The notes beneath the pieces are model-generated. The model worked only from the letters and a program-made list of their open reading frames with translations, was not told where the DNA came from and did no database searches. The position numbers and the translations under genes are program-made. Shown here in pieces: positions 1-5,829 of a DNA stretch of 6,295 nucleotides. Source of the stretch: an uncultured Ruminococcus sp. (GTDB lineage Bacteria; Bacillota; Clostridia; Oscillospirales; Acutalibacteraceae); assembly GCA_902797065.1 (NCBI GenBank), contig CADBRK010000028.1, positions 1 through 6,295 of the forward strand, in the 5' to 3' direction. Position 1 is the first letter of the stretch; the number at the start of each line of letters is the position of its first letter.

Positions 1-249
1 AAGCTCCTGAGAAAGCCCGTGCGGTAATGCCGCAAAAATAACGTCGCTTTTCTCTACAACCGCGTCCGCATTCCCGCAGATCATATCGTTGATCCCAAGA
101 TATGCGGGATATACGTCGCTGAGCTTTTTGCCCTCAAACGATACCGAGCTTACGGCTGCTATCTCTGCGTTCGGGTGTGCGTTTATAAGTCTTACAAGCT
201 CTGCGCCCGCATAGCCTGTTGCGCCCACTACACCTACTTTTATAGTCAT
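1..249 (-). CDS. argC: N-acetyl-gamma-glutamyl-phosphate reductase, N-terminal part (truncated by window edge)
   Basis: ArgC reduces N-acetyl-glutamyl-5-phosphate to the semialdehyde with NADPH, the third step of ornithine/arginine synthesis, in the cytoplasm. The 83 visible residues start MTIKVGVVGATGYAGAEL. This is the Rossmann dinucleotide-binding segment, with the family's GATGYAG loop at residues 9-15. They continue through a typical ArgC stretch (HPNAEIAAVSS near 25-35) to FAALPHGLSQE near 72-82, also conserved in ArgC. The catalytic Cys and the C-terminal domain lie beyond the window. The ATG is preceded by AGAGGA at 258-263 with 8 nt spacing. The gene begins 16 nt after the stop of the small membrane-protein gene and lies in the same direction as argH and argG, so it is probably co-transcribed. 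Confidence in the family is high; only the N-terminus is seen. Confidence 0.95.
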   Translation of the reverse strand, partial: MTIKVGVVGATGYAGAELVRLINAHPNAEIAAVSSVSFEGKKLSDVYPAYLGINDMICGNADAVVEKSDVIFAALPHGLSQEL

Positions 250-265
250 TTTTGATGTCCTCTTT

Positions 266-724
266 CTATCTGTTTTTATTCGTTATTTTCTTAGCAAGAG
301 CTATTGCCGGTTTCGTAATTAATAATATAAACACTATCGCAATATCTCTCTTTGCCATCATTCTTTTAAGCTTTTTCTCTGCCTCTTTTTCTCTTCCTGC
401 CCGGCTCTCTAAAAATTGAGAAACGGTATTCCTCAGTATTTCTTTCTCCCATTCGTCAAGGTCGGTTTCGATAGTATCTGCACTTTCGACAATGTCCGTA
501 CCGTCTGTACTTTCGCTGTCGTTTTGGGTGATCTCCGAATAACTGTCATCAGGGTCAAGACGATCACCGCCATGCTCATTCAGATAAGGCTCATCATAAG
601 CTAATGCGCCAAACGAACAAAAGCATACAAGCAATACTACAAATATTAAAAATACTATTTTATTATAAGGCTTCTGTTTTATGATAGTGTCCTGTGTACT
701 TTCAATTTCATTTTCAGCTTTCAA
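266..724 (-). CDS. Unknown small acidic membrane/secreted protein inside the arginine operon
   Basis: I do not recognise this 152-residue protein. Residues 1-21 are polar. Residues 22-42 form a strongly hydrophobic segment ending in Ala-Leu-Ala before Tyr43, which fits either a signal peptide (AxA cleavage site) or a transmembrane helix. Residues 43-92 are very acidic (about 18 Asp/Glu against one Arg) and rich in Ser/Thr, probably disordered. Residues 93-126 look like a charged helix (EWEKEILRNTVSQFLESR, then a Lys/Arg/Glu-rich stretch). Residues 127-145 are a second hydrophobic segment, followed by a basic tail KKITNKNR. The only plausible start is TTG at 722-724, overlapping the end of argH by 11 nt, with AGAGGGG 9 nt upstream; no ATG occurs before residue 122. 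The overlap suggests translational coupling to argH. argC follows 16 nt later, so it is probably co-expressed with arginine genes. That does not prove a role in arginine metabolism. Confidence 0.8.
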   Translation of the reverse strand: MKAENEIESTQDTIIKQKPYNKIVFLIFVVLLVCFCSFGALAYDEPYLNEHGGDRLDPDDSYSEITQNDSESTDGTDIVESADTIETDLDEWEKEILRNTVSQFLESRAGREKEAEKKLKRMMAKRDIAIVFILLITKPAIALAKKITNKNR

Positions 725-2093
725 AGTTCAGAACCCCTCTGACCCTTTCGACTTCTTTCTTCACGTTATCGGGGCTCGGGCCGCCGATGGGGCTTCGGTC
801 ATAAGCACACTTTTCAAGTCCGATAGCCTCATACACACCCTCGTCGAATACATCGCATATCTTTTTGTACTCGTCAAGCGGCAGTGTTTCGAGAGTCAAT
901 CCCATCTCTATGCACTTTGCGACAAGCTCGCCCGTCGCCTTGTATGCGTCTCTGAAAGGCAGACCTTTTTTCACAAGATAATCTGCGCAGTCCGTTGCAT
1001 TGATAAATCCGCCTGCGGCTGCTTTCCTCATATTCTGCGGCAGCACCCTCATAGTTTCAAGCATTGGGGTAAACGCGGTAAGGCACATCTTGACGGTATC
1101 TATTGCGTCAAAGATAGCCTCCTTGTCCTCCTGCATATCCTTGTTGTACGCAAGCGGGATACCCTTCATCACGGTGAGCAGCGCCGTGAGATCGCCGAAT
1201 ACTCTGCCCGATTTTCCTCTTACAAGCTCGGCTATGTCGGGGTTCTTCTTCTGCGGCATTATGCTTGAACCGGTAGAAAATGCGTCGTCAAGCTCCACGA
1301 ACTTGAATTCCCAGCTGCACCACATGATGATCTCCTCGGCAAATCTTGAAAGATGAACCATGATTATTGCAAGGTCTGCGGCAAGCTCAAGGCAGTAATC
1401 TCTGTCGGATACACCGTCAAGGCTGTTGTGCGTAACATCAGCAAAATTCAGAAGACTTCTCGTGTATTCTCTGTCTATAGGGTATGTCGTACACGCAAGC
1501 GCGCCGCTGCCGAGCGGCATCGTATTAGCCCTGGCATAGCAGTCCGAAAGTCTTGACTTATCTCTGATGAGCATTTCGGCATAAGCCATAAGGTGATGAC
1601 CGAACGTTATCGGCTGTGCTCTCTGTAAATGCGTATATCCGGGCATTACGGTTTCTGCATGTTCTTCCGCCTTATTGCATATAACTTCAATAAGAGATCT
1701 CACAAGCTTTGCTATTTCTTCTATCTGATTCCTGAGATACAGCTTTATGTCAACGGCAACCTGATCGTTTCTGCTTCTTGCGGTGTGCAGTCTTTTGCCT
1801 GTATCGCCGAGCCTTGCGGTAAGCTCTCCCTCGATAAATGTATGTATATCCTCGGCTTCGGGGTCTATCGTAAGCTTTCCGCTCTCTATGTCCGCAAGTA
1901 TGCCCTTTAATCCCTCGCCGATTTTTTCGGCTTCCTCCTGCGATATGATACCGCATTTTCCGAGCATCGCCGAATGTGCGATACTGCCCTCTATGTCTTC
2001 TTTATACATTCTGCTGTCAAAGGAGATCGACGAGTTAAAGTCATTCGTAGTCTTGCTTAACGCCTTTTTGAATCTTCCTTTCCACAACTGCAT
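714..2093 (-). CDS. argH: Argininosuccinate lyase
   Basis: ArgH cleaves argininosuccinate into arginine and fumarate, the last step of arginine synthesis; the family works as a cytoplasmic homotetramer. The 459-residue length is normal. Visible family marks are HTARSRNDQ at 103-111 (substrate-binding loop), GYTHLQRAQP at 152-161 with the conserved His155, and the fumarase/aspartase-superfamily signature GSSIMPQKKNP at 275-285, which holds the catalytic serine loop. The C-terminal region contains the usual DYLVKKGLPFRDAY segment (371-384). The ATG at 2091-2093 follows a near-perfect AGGAGGT (2101-2107 region) at 7 nt spacing. argG lies upstream on the same strand, 134 nt away, with a hairpin between them. 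The end overlaps the next gene by 11 nt. No missing key residue or frameshift was seen. Confidence 0.98.
   Translation of the reverse strand: MQLWKGRFKKALSKTTNDFNSSISFDSRMYKEDIEGSIAHSAMLGKCGIISQEEAEKIGEGLKGILADIESGKLTIDPEAEDIHTFIEGELTARLGDTGKRLHTARSRNDQVAVDIKLYLRNQIEEIAKLVRSLIEVICNKAEEHAETVMPGYTHLQRAQPITFGHHLMAYAEMLIRDKSRLSDCYARANTMPLGSGALACTTYPIDREYTRSLLNFADVTHNSLDGVSDRDYCLELAADLAIIMVHLSRFAEEIIMWCSWEFKFVELDDAFSTGSSIMPQKKNPDIAELVRGKSGRVFGDLTALLTVMKGIPLAYNKDMQEDKEAIFDAIDTVKMCLTAFTPMLETMRVLPQNMRKAAAGGFINATDCADYLVKKGLPFRDAYKATGELVAKCIEMGLTLETLPLDEYKKICDVFDEGVYEAIGLEKCAYDRSPIGGPSPDNVKKEVERVRGVLNFES
734..740 (-). promoter_or_regulatory. Ribosome binding site supporting a TTG start
   Basis: On the minus strand this reads AGAGGGG, 9 nt before TTG at 722-724. 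It lies inside the 3' end of argH. It supports the TTG as the real start of the small membrane-protein gene, which has no usable ATG near its N-terminus. Confidence 0.6.
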
Positions 2094-2165
2094 ACGTTTT
2101 ACCTCCTGTACGGAACGTGTTATTTTTCTAAAGTCGAAACATAACCATTCCTTTCAAAATAGTGT

Positions 2166-2202
2166 AAAAAACACTTTACGGGAGGGCGATTTCACCCTCC
2201 CC
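2166..2202 (-). terminator. Intercistronic hairpin between argG and argH (leaky terminator or processing stem)
   Basis: On the minus strand GGGAGGGTG (2201-2193) pairs with CGCCCTCCC (2188-2180) around an AAAT loop, with one G-U pair. The stem is 9 bp and very G/C-rich. A run of six T follows, but only after about 8 intervening bases (GTAAAGTG), so it is not a textbook intrinsic terminator. The T run is itself the loop of a small AGTGT/ACACT hairpin (2161-2175). It begins 27 nt after the argG stop and 87 nt before argH. It could lower argH transcription relative to argG, or protect the argG mRNA 3' end. Confidence 0.45.
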
Positions 2203-2227
2203 GAAAAAGCATATTGAATTTTATTGA

Positions 2228-3448
2228 TTAATAGCCCTTCTTCTTAGCCTGAACCTTGATCGGCAGACCGAAGAGGTTGATAAATCCTGCAGAATCGTTC
2301 TGATCGTAAACCTCGTCCTCGTCGAATGTAGCGATGTCTTCGTCATAGAGCGAATACGGCGAAGTTACGCCTGCGTCGATGATATTGCCCTTGTAAAGCT
2401 TGAGCTTGACATCACCTGTTACAGTCTGCTGTGTTGAATCAACGAATGCGGAGAGAGCTTCTCTGAGCGGTGTGTACCACTGACCGAAATATACAAGCTC
2501 CGCAAAACGGTTCGATACGTTCTGCTTGTAGTGGAGAGTATCTCTGTCAAGGCAGATCTCCTCAAGCTTTGCGTGCGCCGCATAAAGGATAGTACCGCCG
2601 GGAGTCTCGTAAACGCCTCTTGCCTTCATGCCGACAAGACGGTTCTCTACCATGTCAACGATACCGATACCGTTCTCGCCGCCGAGCTTGTTGAGCTTCT
2701 TTACTATTTCAACAGCGGGGAGCTTCTCGCCGTCTACGGCTACGGGAACGCCCTTCTCAAACGAGATCGTAACATAAGTGGGAACATCGGGAGCCTGCTC
2801 GGGGGAAACGCCAAGCTCCAAAAAGCCCTCTTTGTTGTACATAGGCTCGTTTGCGGGGTTCTCAAGATCAAGACCCTCGTGTGACAAATGCCAGAGGTTC
2901 TTATCCTTTGAGTAGTTTGTCTCTCTGTTTATTTTAAGAGGAATGTTCTTTGCCTCTGCGTAAGCGATCTCGTCTTCTCTTGACTTGAACTCCCATGTTC
3001 TCCAGGGAGCGATGATCTCCATATCGGGAGCGAACGCCTTGATCGTAAGCTCGAAACGAACCTGATCGTTGCCCTTGCCCGTGCAGCCGTGGCAAATTGC
3101 GTCTGCGCCCTCGGCTTTTGCGATCTCAACTATTCTCTTTGCAATGATAGGTCTTGCGAAAGACGTACCCAGCAGGTACTTGTTCTCGTATACTGCGCCT
3201 GCTTTGAGTGTGGGCCAGATGAAGTCCTCTACAAATTCTTTGTTGAGATCTTCGATGTAGAGCTTTGATGCTCCGGTAGCGATAGCCTTTTCCTCAAGGC
3301 CGTCAAGCTCCGTACCCTGTCCTACGTCGCCGCTTACTGCGATAACCTCGCAGTTATTATAGTTTTCTTTGAGCCACGGGATAATGATAGATGTATCAAG
3401 TCCGCCCGAGTATGCCAGAACAACTTTTTTGATTTCTTTTTTAGCCAT
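2228..3448 (-). CDS. argG: Argininosuccinate synthase
   Basis: ArgG joins citrulline and aspartate using ATP (released as AMP and PPi) to give argininosuccinate, the step just before ArgH. The protein is 406 residues, the usual size for the bacterial short form. It opens MAKKEIKKVVLAYSGGLDTS; the ATP-pyrophosphatase P-loop AYSGGLDTS is at 12-20. GCTGKGNDQVRFE at 121-133 is the conserved citrulline/aspartate-binding loop. APWRTWEF at 147-154 and GRGVYETPGG-like ARGVYETPGG at 276-285 also fit the family. The frame stays open upstream to 3508, but ATG at 3446-3448 is chosen because it matches the family N-terminus, has GGAGGA 7 nt upstream, and lies downstream of the promoter -10 at 3500-3505. 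It is the first gene of the arginine cluster and is probably controlled by ArgR through the palindromes upstream. Confidence 0.98.
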   Translation of the reverse strand: MAKKEIKKVVLAYSGGLDTSIIIPWLKENYNNCEVIAVSGDVGQGTELDGLEEKAIATGASKLYIEDLNKEFVEDFIWPTLKAGAVYENKYLLGTSFARPIIAKRIVEIAKAEGADAICHGCTGKGNDQVRFELTIKAFAPDMEIIAPWRTWEFKSREDEIAYAEAKNIPLKINRETNYSKDKNLWHLSHEGLDLENPANEPMYNKEGFLELGVSPEQAPDVPTYVTISFEKGVPVAVDGEKLPAVEIVKKLNKLGGENGIGIVDMVENRLVGMKARGVYETPGGTILYAAHAKLEEICLDRDTLHYKQNVSNRFAELVYFGQWYTPLREALSAFVDSTQQTVTGDVKLKLYKGNIIDAGVTSPYSLYDEDIATFDEDEVYDQNDSAGFINLFGLPIKVQAKKKGY

Positions 3449-3455
3449 AATATTT

Positions 3456-3461
3456 TCCTCC
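3456..3461 (-). promoter_or_regulatory. argG: argG ribosome binding site (decides the start)
   Basis: GGAGGA on the minus strand with 7 nt before ATG 3446-3448. No comparable site precedes the alternative in-frame start at 3508, which would also lie upstream of the predicted transcription start. Confidence 0.85.
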
Positions 3462-3494
3462 GTATATATAAATTTTACGATTTGCAAAACACAA

Positions 3495-3507
3495 TGTATA
3501 TTATACA
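3495..3507. promoter_or_regulatory. ARG-box-like palindrome over the argG -10
   Basis: TGTATATTATACA: six-base arms TGTATA/TATACA around one T, covering the whole -10 hexamer. It resembles the ArgR core TGNAT-N4-ATNCA shortened by one base. A protein bound here would block RNA polymerase. Part of the symmetry comes from the -10 itself, so the match alone is weaker evidence than the box at 3536-3549. Confidence 0.45.
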
Positions 3508-3527
3508 CCGTTCATGTAAAAAATCAA
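3500..3527 (-). promoter_or_regulatory. Sigma-A-type promoter of the argG operon
   Basis: On the minus strand TTGATT (3527-3522), a 16-nt spacer and a perfect TATAAT (3505-3500). Transcription would begin near 3493, giving a 5' leader of about 45 nt. That is too short for a T-box or riboswitch, so control is more likely at initiation. The -10 lies within a 13-nt palindrome and the -35 lies about 8 nt from a second palindrome, both ARG-box-like. Confidence 0.75.
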
Positions 3528-3535
3528 GCGTTTCC

Positions 3536-3549
3536 CGAATAATTATTCA
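3536..3549. promoter_or_regulatory. ARG box (ArgR/AhrC operator candidate) upstream of the argG -35
   Basis: CGAATAATTATTCA matches the classical ArgR operator core TGAATWWWWATTCA at 13 of 14 positions and holds a perfect 12-bp palindrome, GAATAATTATTC (3537-3548). It ends about 8 nt from the argG -35. Binding of the arginine-loaded repressor next to the promoter would repress argG and the genes after it. This is the strongest of four candidate boxes in the divergent region. Confidence 0.6.
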
Positions 3550-3576
3550 CAAATTTTTATTTTAAACGGTCATTTC

Positions 3577-3610
3577 TGCATATTTTTGCATTTTTAATGT
3601 ATATTATGCA
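3577..3610. promoter_or_regulatory. Tandem pair of ARG-box-like sites
   Basis: TGCATATTTTTGCA (3577-3590) fits TGMATWWWWATKCA with one mismatch. TGTATATTATGCA (3598-3610) differs at one base from the palindrome at 3495-3507. Their centres are 20.5 bp apart, close to the spacing of about 21 bp known for paired ARG boxes bound by one ArgR hexamer. They lie 50-80 bp upstream of the argG -35 and about 65 bp upstream of the rightward -35, so they could act on either promoter. The surrounding DNA is AT-rich, which raises the chance of accidental matches. Confidence 0.45.
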
Positions 3611-3675
3611 TATTTTCGGGGAATACGGCTGCTTTTGCTGGGTAGAAAAAATACCGAAAAGCGCTTCTCACCGAC

Positions 3676-3704
3676 TTTACAATCGCACGTATTTATAGTA
3701 TAAT
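3676..3704 (+). promoter_or_regulatory. Sigma-A-type promoter of the rightward operon
   Basis: TTTACA (3676-3681), a 17-nt spacer and a perfect TATAAT (3699-3704), so the start would be near 3711 with a leader of about 70 nt. The leader is A/T-rich and shows no obvious folded structure. A 14-nt imperfect palindrome centred on AAGCGCTT (3656-3669) lies just upstream of the -35. Confidence 0.75.
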
Positions 3705-3766
3705 AAATTTCAAGGATTTTTTCAAGTAAATTGTGCATTTTTTTATTTTTTAATGATATTTTTTTC

Positions 3767-3773
3767 AAAGGAG
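3767..3773 (+). promoter_or_regulatory. Ribosome binding site of the flavin-reductase-family gene (decides the start)
   Basis: AAAGGAG, 8 nt before ATG 3782-3784. The same frame is open from an earlier start at 3731, but that would add a stretch of Phe/Ile encoded by the T-rich leader and has no ribosome site. Confidence 0.85.
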
Positions 3774-3781
3774 TTTTTACT

Positions 3782-4285
3782 ATGCTTAAAGAGATCAACC
3801 ATTCGGAACTAAAAGAGAATATGTTCAATATTATCGGCAGAAACTGGATGCTGCTCACCGCAGGGAATGAGGAAAAACTCAACACTATGACAATCAGCTG
3901 GGGCGGTACGGGCATACTCTGGAACAAGCCTGTTGCGTTTGTCTTTGTGCGTCCGCAGAGATACACAAAAGAGTTTATCGACAGCAATAAGTATTTCACC
4001 ATGTCGGGGTATTCCGATGAAATGCGCCCTGCGATAAAATTCTGCGGAAGGAATTCGGGCAGAGAGATCGACAAGATCAAAGAAACAGGTCTTATCCCCG
4101 TGTTCGAGGAGAAAGCGCCGTACTTCAAGCAGGCAAAGCTTGTGCTTGTATGCCGCAAGCTGTATGCGCAGGAGTTGTCGGAGACCTCTTTGATAGATTA
4201 CAACCTGCTTGAGTATTACTCCAACAACGATTACCACACAATGTACGTTGCTGAGATCGTAAAGGTACTTGTTGATGAGCAATAA
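3782..4285 (+). CDS. Flavin reductase family protein (FMN-binding split barrel)
   Basis: A 167-residue cytoplasmic protein resembling the flavin reductase/DIM6-NTAB family, small split-barrel proteins that bind FMN and often use NAD(P)H. Visible marks are NWMLLTAGNEEKLNTMTISWGG at about 21-42, the first strands with the family's T-x-S-W segment (37-40), then NKPVAFVFVRPQRYTKEFI at about 48-66. The latter matches the conserved region with Arg-x-x-Arg-Tyr-Thr that contacts flavin in relatives. The C-terminal half (117-165) carries the long strands expected to close the barrel. Substrate and partner cannot be read from sequence; some relatives supply reduced flavin, others only bind it. It is the first gene of the rightward operon. 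Its last 11 nt overlap the next gene, so translation is likely coupled, although no shared function with that reductase is known. Confidence 0.85.
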   Translation: MLKEINHSELKENMFNIIGRNWMLLTAGNEEKLNTMTISWGGTGILWNKPVAFVFVRPQRYTKEFIDSNKYFTMSGYSDEMRPAIKFCGRNSGREIDKIKETGLIPVFEEKAPYFKQAKLVLVCRKLYAQELSETSLIDYNLLEYYSNNDYHTMYVAEIVKVLVDEQ

Positions 4286-5015
4286 GGGCTGCGCTGTCGT
4301 TACGGGGGCGTCAAGGGGAATCGGCGCAGCTATCGCAAAGGCACTTGCAAACGACGGGTACACCGTTCTGATTAATTTCTCTGCTTCCGAAAAAAAAGCC
4401 ATACAAGTATTGGACGACATAATAGCAAACGGCGGGGACGGCTGCGCATATAAATGCGATGTGTCCTCATATAAAGAAGTAAGCGATATGATCGCCTATG
4501 CAAAGAATACCTGCGGCAGGATAGATGTTCTTGTAAACAACGCGGGCATTTCGCAGCAAAAGCTTTTTACCGATATAACCGAGGAAGACTGGAACAAGAT
4601 GGTAGGCATTAATCTGAGCGGCGTTTTCAACTGCTGCCGAAGCGTCCTGCCCCATATGATACGGCAAAAAAGCGGAAGGATAATCAATATATCCTCTGTC
4701 TGGGGAGTTTACGGCGCATCATGCGAAGTGCATTATTCTGCCGTAAAAGCAGGTGTCATCGGGCTTACAAAGGCGCTTGCAAAAGAAGTTGCGCCTTCGG
4801 GCATTACCGTCAATGCGGTTGCGCCGGGCTGTATTCTTACAGATATGCTGACAGGCGAGCTTGACAGCGACACTATCTCATCTCTTGCCCGTGAAACACC
4901 TCTCGGCAGGCTCGGCACACCGGAGGACGTCGCCGGGGCTGTTTCGTTCCTTGCGTCGGAAAATGCCGGTTTTATTACCGGTCAGATCCTGGGAGTTGAC
5001 GGAGGGTTCTGCTGA
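4275..5015 (+). CDS. ymfI: Short-chain dehydrogenase, YmfI-like (probable EF-P 5-aminopentanone reductase)
   Basis: A 246-residue Rossmann-fold reductase of the classical SDR family. It has TGASRGIG at 10-17 (cofactor loop), NNAG at 88-91, Asn113, and the catalytic Ser141, Tyr154 and Lys158 with FabG-like spacing. The Arg in the glycine loop and no acidic residue at the end of strand 2 (LINFSAS) suggest NADPH. A default label would be 3-oxoacyl-ACP reductase (fabG). However, the segment ISSVWGVYGASCEVHYS (139-155) and AKEVAPSGITVNAVAPG (169-185) match, from memory, Bacillus YmfI, which reduces the 5-aminopentanone group on the EF-P lysine to 5-aminopentanol. NNAGISQQKLFTDIT also fits that group. 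ATG at 4275 is preferred over TTG at 4269, with AAAGG at 4261-4265 upstream. It overlaps the preceding gene by 11 nt and is followed after 1 nt by rlmA. No acyl-carrier or fab genes are nearby. Confidence 0.85.
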   Translation: MSNKGCAVVTGASRGIGAAIAKALANDGYTVLINFSASEKKAIQVLDDIIANGGDGCAYKCDVSSYKEVSDMIAYAKNTCGRIDVLVNNAGISQQKLFTDITEEDWNKMVGINLSGVFNCCRSVLPHMIRQKSGRIINISSVWGVYGASCEVHYSAVKAGVIGLTKALAKEVAPSGITVNAVAPGCILTDMLTGELDSDTISSLARETPLGRLGTPEDVAGAVSFLASENAGFITGQILGVDGGFC

Positions 5016-5016
5016 T

Positions 5017-5829
5017 ATGGACAGATTCATATGCCCGATATGCAATTCACATCTTTTCATATCGGAAAACACCTATAAATGCGAAAACCGCCACTCGTAC
5101 GATATTTCAAAGCACGGGTATGTCAACCTGATAATGTCGCAGAAATCTTCCAAAAAGCGTCACGGCGACGACAAGCTGATGATACAGTCACGGCAGAATT
5201 TTCTCAACAAAGGCTATTACAAACCGCTGCTTGACTGCATTACGCGGATAGTATCGGAAAAATCAAACGGCAAACCCATAGCCATACTTGACGCAGGCTG
5301 CGGCAACTGCTACTACTCGTCTTATATACAAACATGCCTTCCGCAATGCGAGATGTACGGCATTGATATATCCAAAGACGCTCTGATATACGCTCACAAG
5401 CGTAACCGTGACATCACTCTTGCTGCGGCAGGGTGCAGCAGACTGCCTTTTGAAGCCAAAAGCTTCGACGTACTTCTTAATATATTTTCCCCGGTCTGCG
5501 CCGAGGAGTATGCGCGCGTGCTTAAAGACGACGGTATTCTGATCCGGGCGGTGCCGCTTGAAGATCATCTTTTCGGCTTAAAAGCTGCGGTGTACGATAC
5601 GCCGTACAGGAACCCTGTCGAAACGCACACGCTCGAAGGCTTCACATTGCGGTCTGTCGACGAAATAAAATACACTCTGCATCTTGATTCAAATGAGGAT
5701 ATAAAAGCGTTGTTTATGATGACGCCGTACTACTATAAAACTTCACGGACGGATCAGGCTAAGCTTGATTCACTCAACAAGCTTGAAACTCAGACCGAAT
5801 TTGGCGTGGAAGTTTACAAAGTTCTATAA
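5017..5829 (+). CDS. rlmA: 23S rRNA (guanine-N1)-methyltransferase RlmA
   Basis: RlmA methylates N1 of a guanine in hairpin 35 of 23S rRNA, in the peptide exit tunnel. Gram-negative RlmA(I) acts on G745 and Gram-positive RlmA(II) on G748, the latter linked to tylosin tolerance in TlrB relatives. The 270-residue length is normal. The N-terminal zinc finger is complete: Cys6, Cys9, Cys22 and His26, the same spacing as in E. coli RlmA. Next comes the family segment DISKHGYVNLIMSQ (29-42), then the SAM-binding motif LDAGCGNCYY (91-100), with GIDIS (115-119) as the acidic end of strand 2. LPFEAKSFDVLLNIFSPV (143-160) and LEGFT (206-210) also match RlmA. ATG at 5017 is chosen over in-frame starts from 4861 onward because the zinc finger begins here and the longer forms lie inside the SDR gene. 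GGAGG at 5001-5005 serves as ribosome site. Last gene of the operon. RlmA(II) is likelier in this background, but sequence alone does not settle it. Confidence 0.93.
   Translation: MDRFICPICNSHLFISENTYKCENRHSYDISKHGYVNLIMSQKSSKKRHGDDKLMIQSRQNFLNKGYYKPLLDCITRIVSEKSNGKPIAILDAGCGNCYYSSYIQTCLPQCEMYGIDISKDALIYAHKRNRDITLAAAGCSRLPFEAKSFDVLLNIFSPVCAEEYARVLKDDGILIRAVPLEDHLFGLKAAVYDTPYRNPVETHTLEGFTLRSVDEIKYTLHLDSNEDIKALFMMTPYYYKTSRTDQAKLDSLNKLETQTEFGVEVYKVL

Noticed and set aside
681..1268. Long plus-strand open frame opposite the end of argH
   Set aside because: It lies antisense to argH, has no ribosome site and no recognisable domain; it is a by-product of argH codon use.
2094..2160. Separate promoter for argH
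   Set aside because: The best pair (TTTACA with a poor -10 near TTATGT) matches the -10 consensus too weakly to report as a feature.
3449..3493. T-box or riboswitch leader before argG
   Set aside because: The predicted leader is only about 45 nt and shows no T-box motif, specifier stem or antiterminator.
3449..3508. 20-residue N-terminal extension of ArgG
   Set aside because: It would begin upstream of the predicted transcription start and cross the -10; the ATG at 3448 has a strong ribosome site and the family N-terminus.
3613..3669. Inverted repeats TTTTCGG/CCGAAAA (3613-3619, 3654-3660) and the AAGCGCTT palindrome as operators
   Set aside because: Short arms, a 34-nt gap and no known motif match; kept only as a remark on the rightward promoter.
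3604..4158. Minus-strand open frame opposite the flavin-reductase-family gene
   Set aside because: Antisense to a well-supported gene, no ribosome site, low-complexity Ser/Phe/Leu product; the same holds for the minus frame at 3809-4420.
4861..5016. 52-residue N-terminal extension of RlmA
   Set aside because: It is encoded within the reductase gene in another frame, and family members begin just before the zinc finger, as at 5017.
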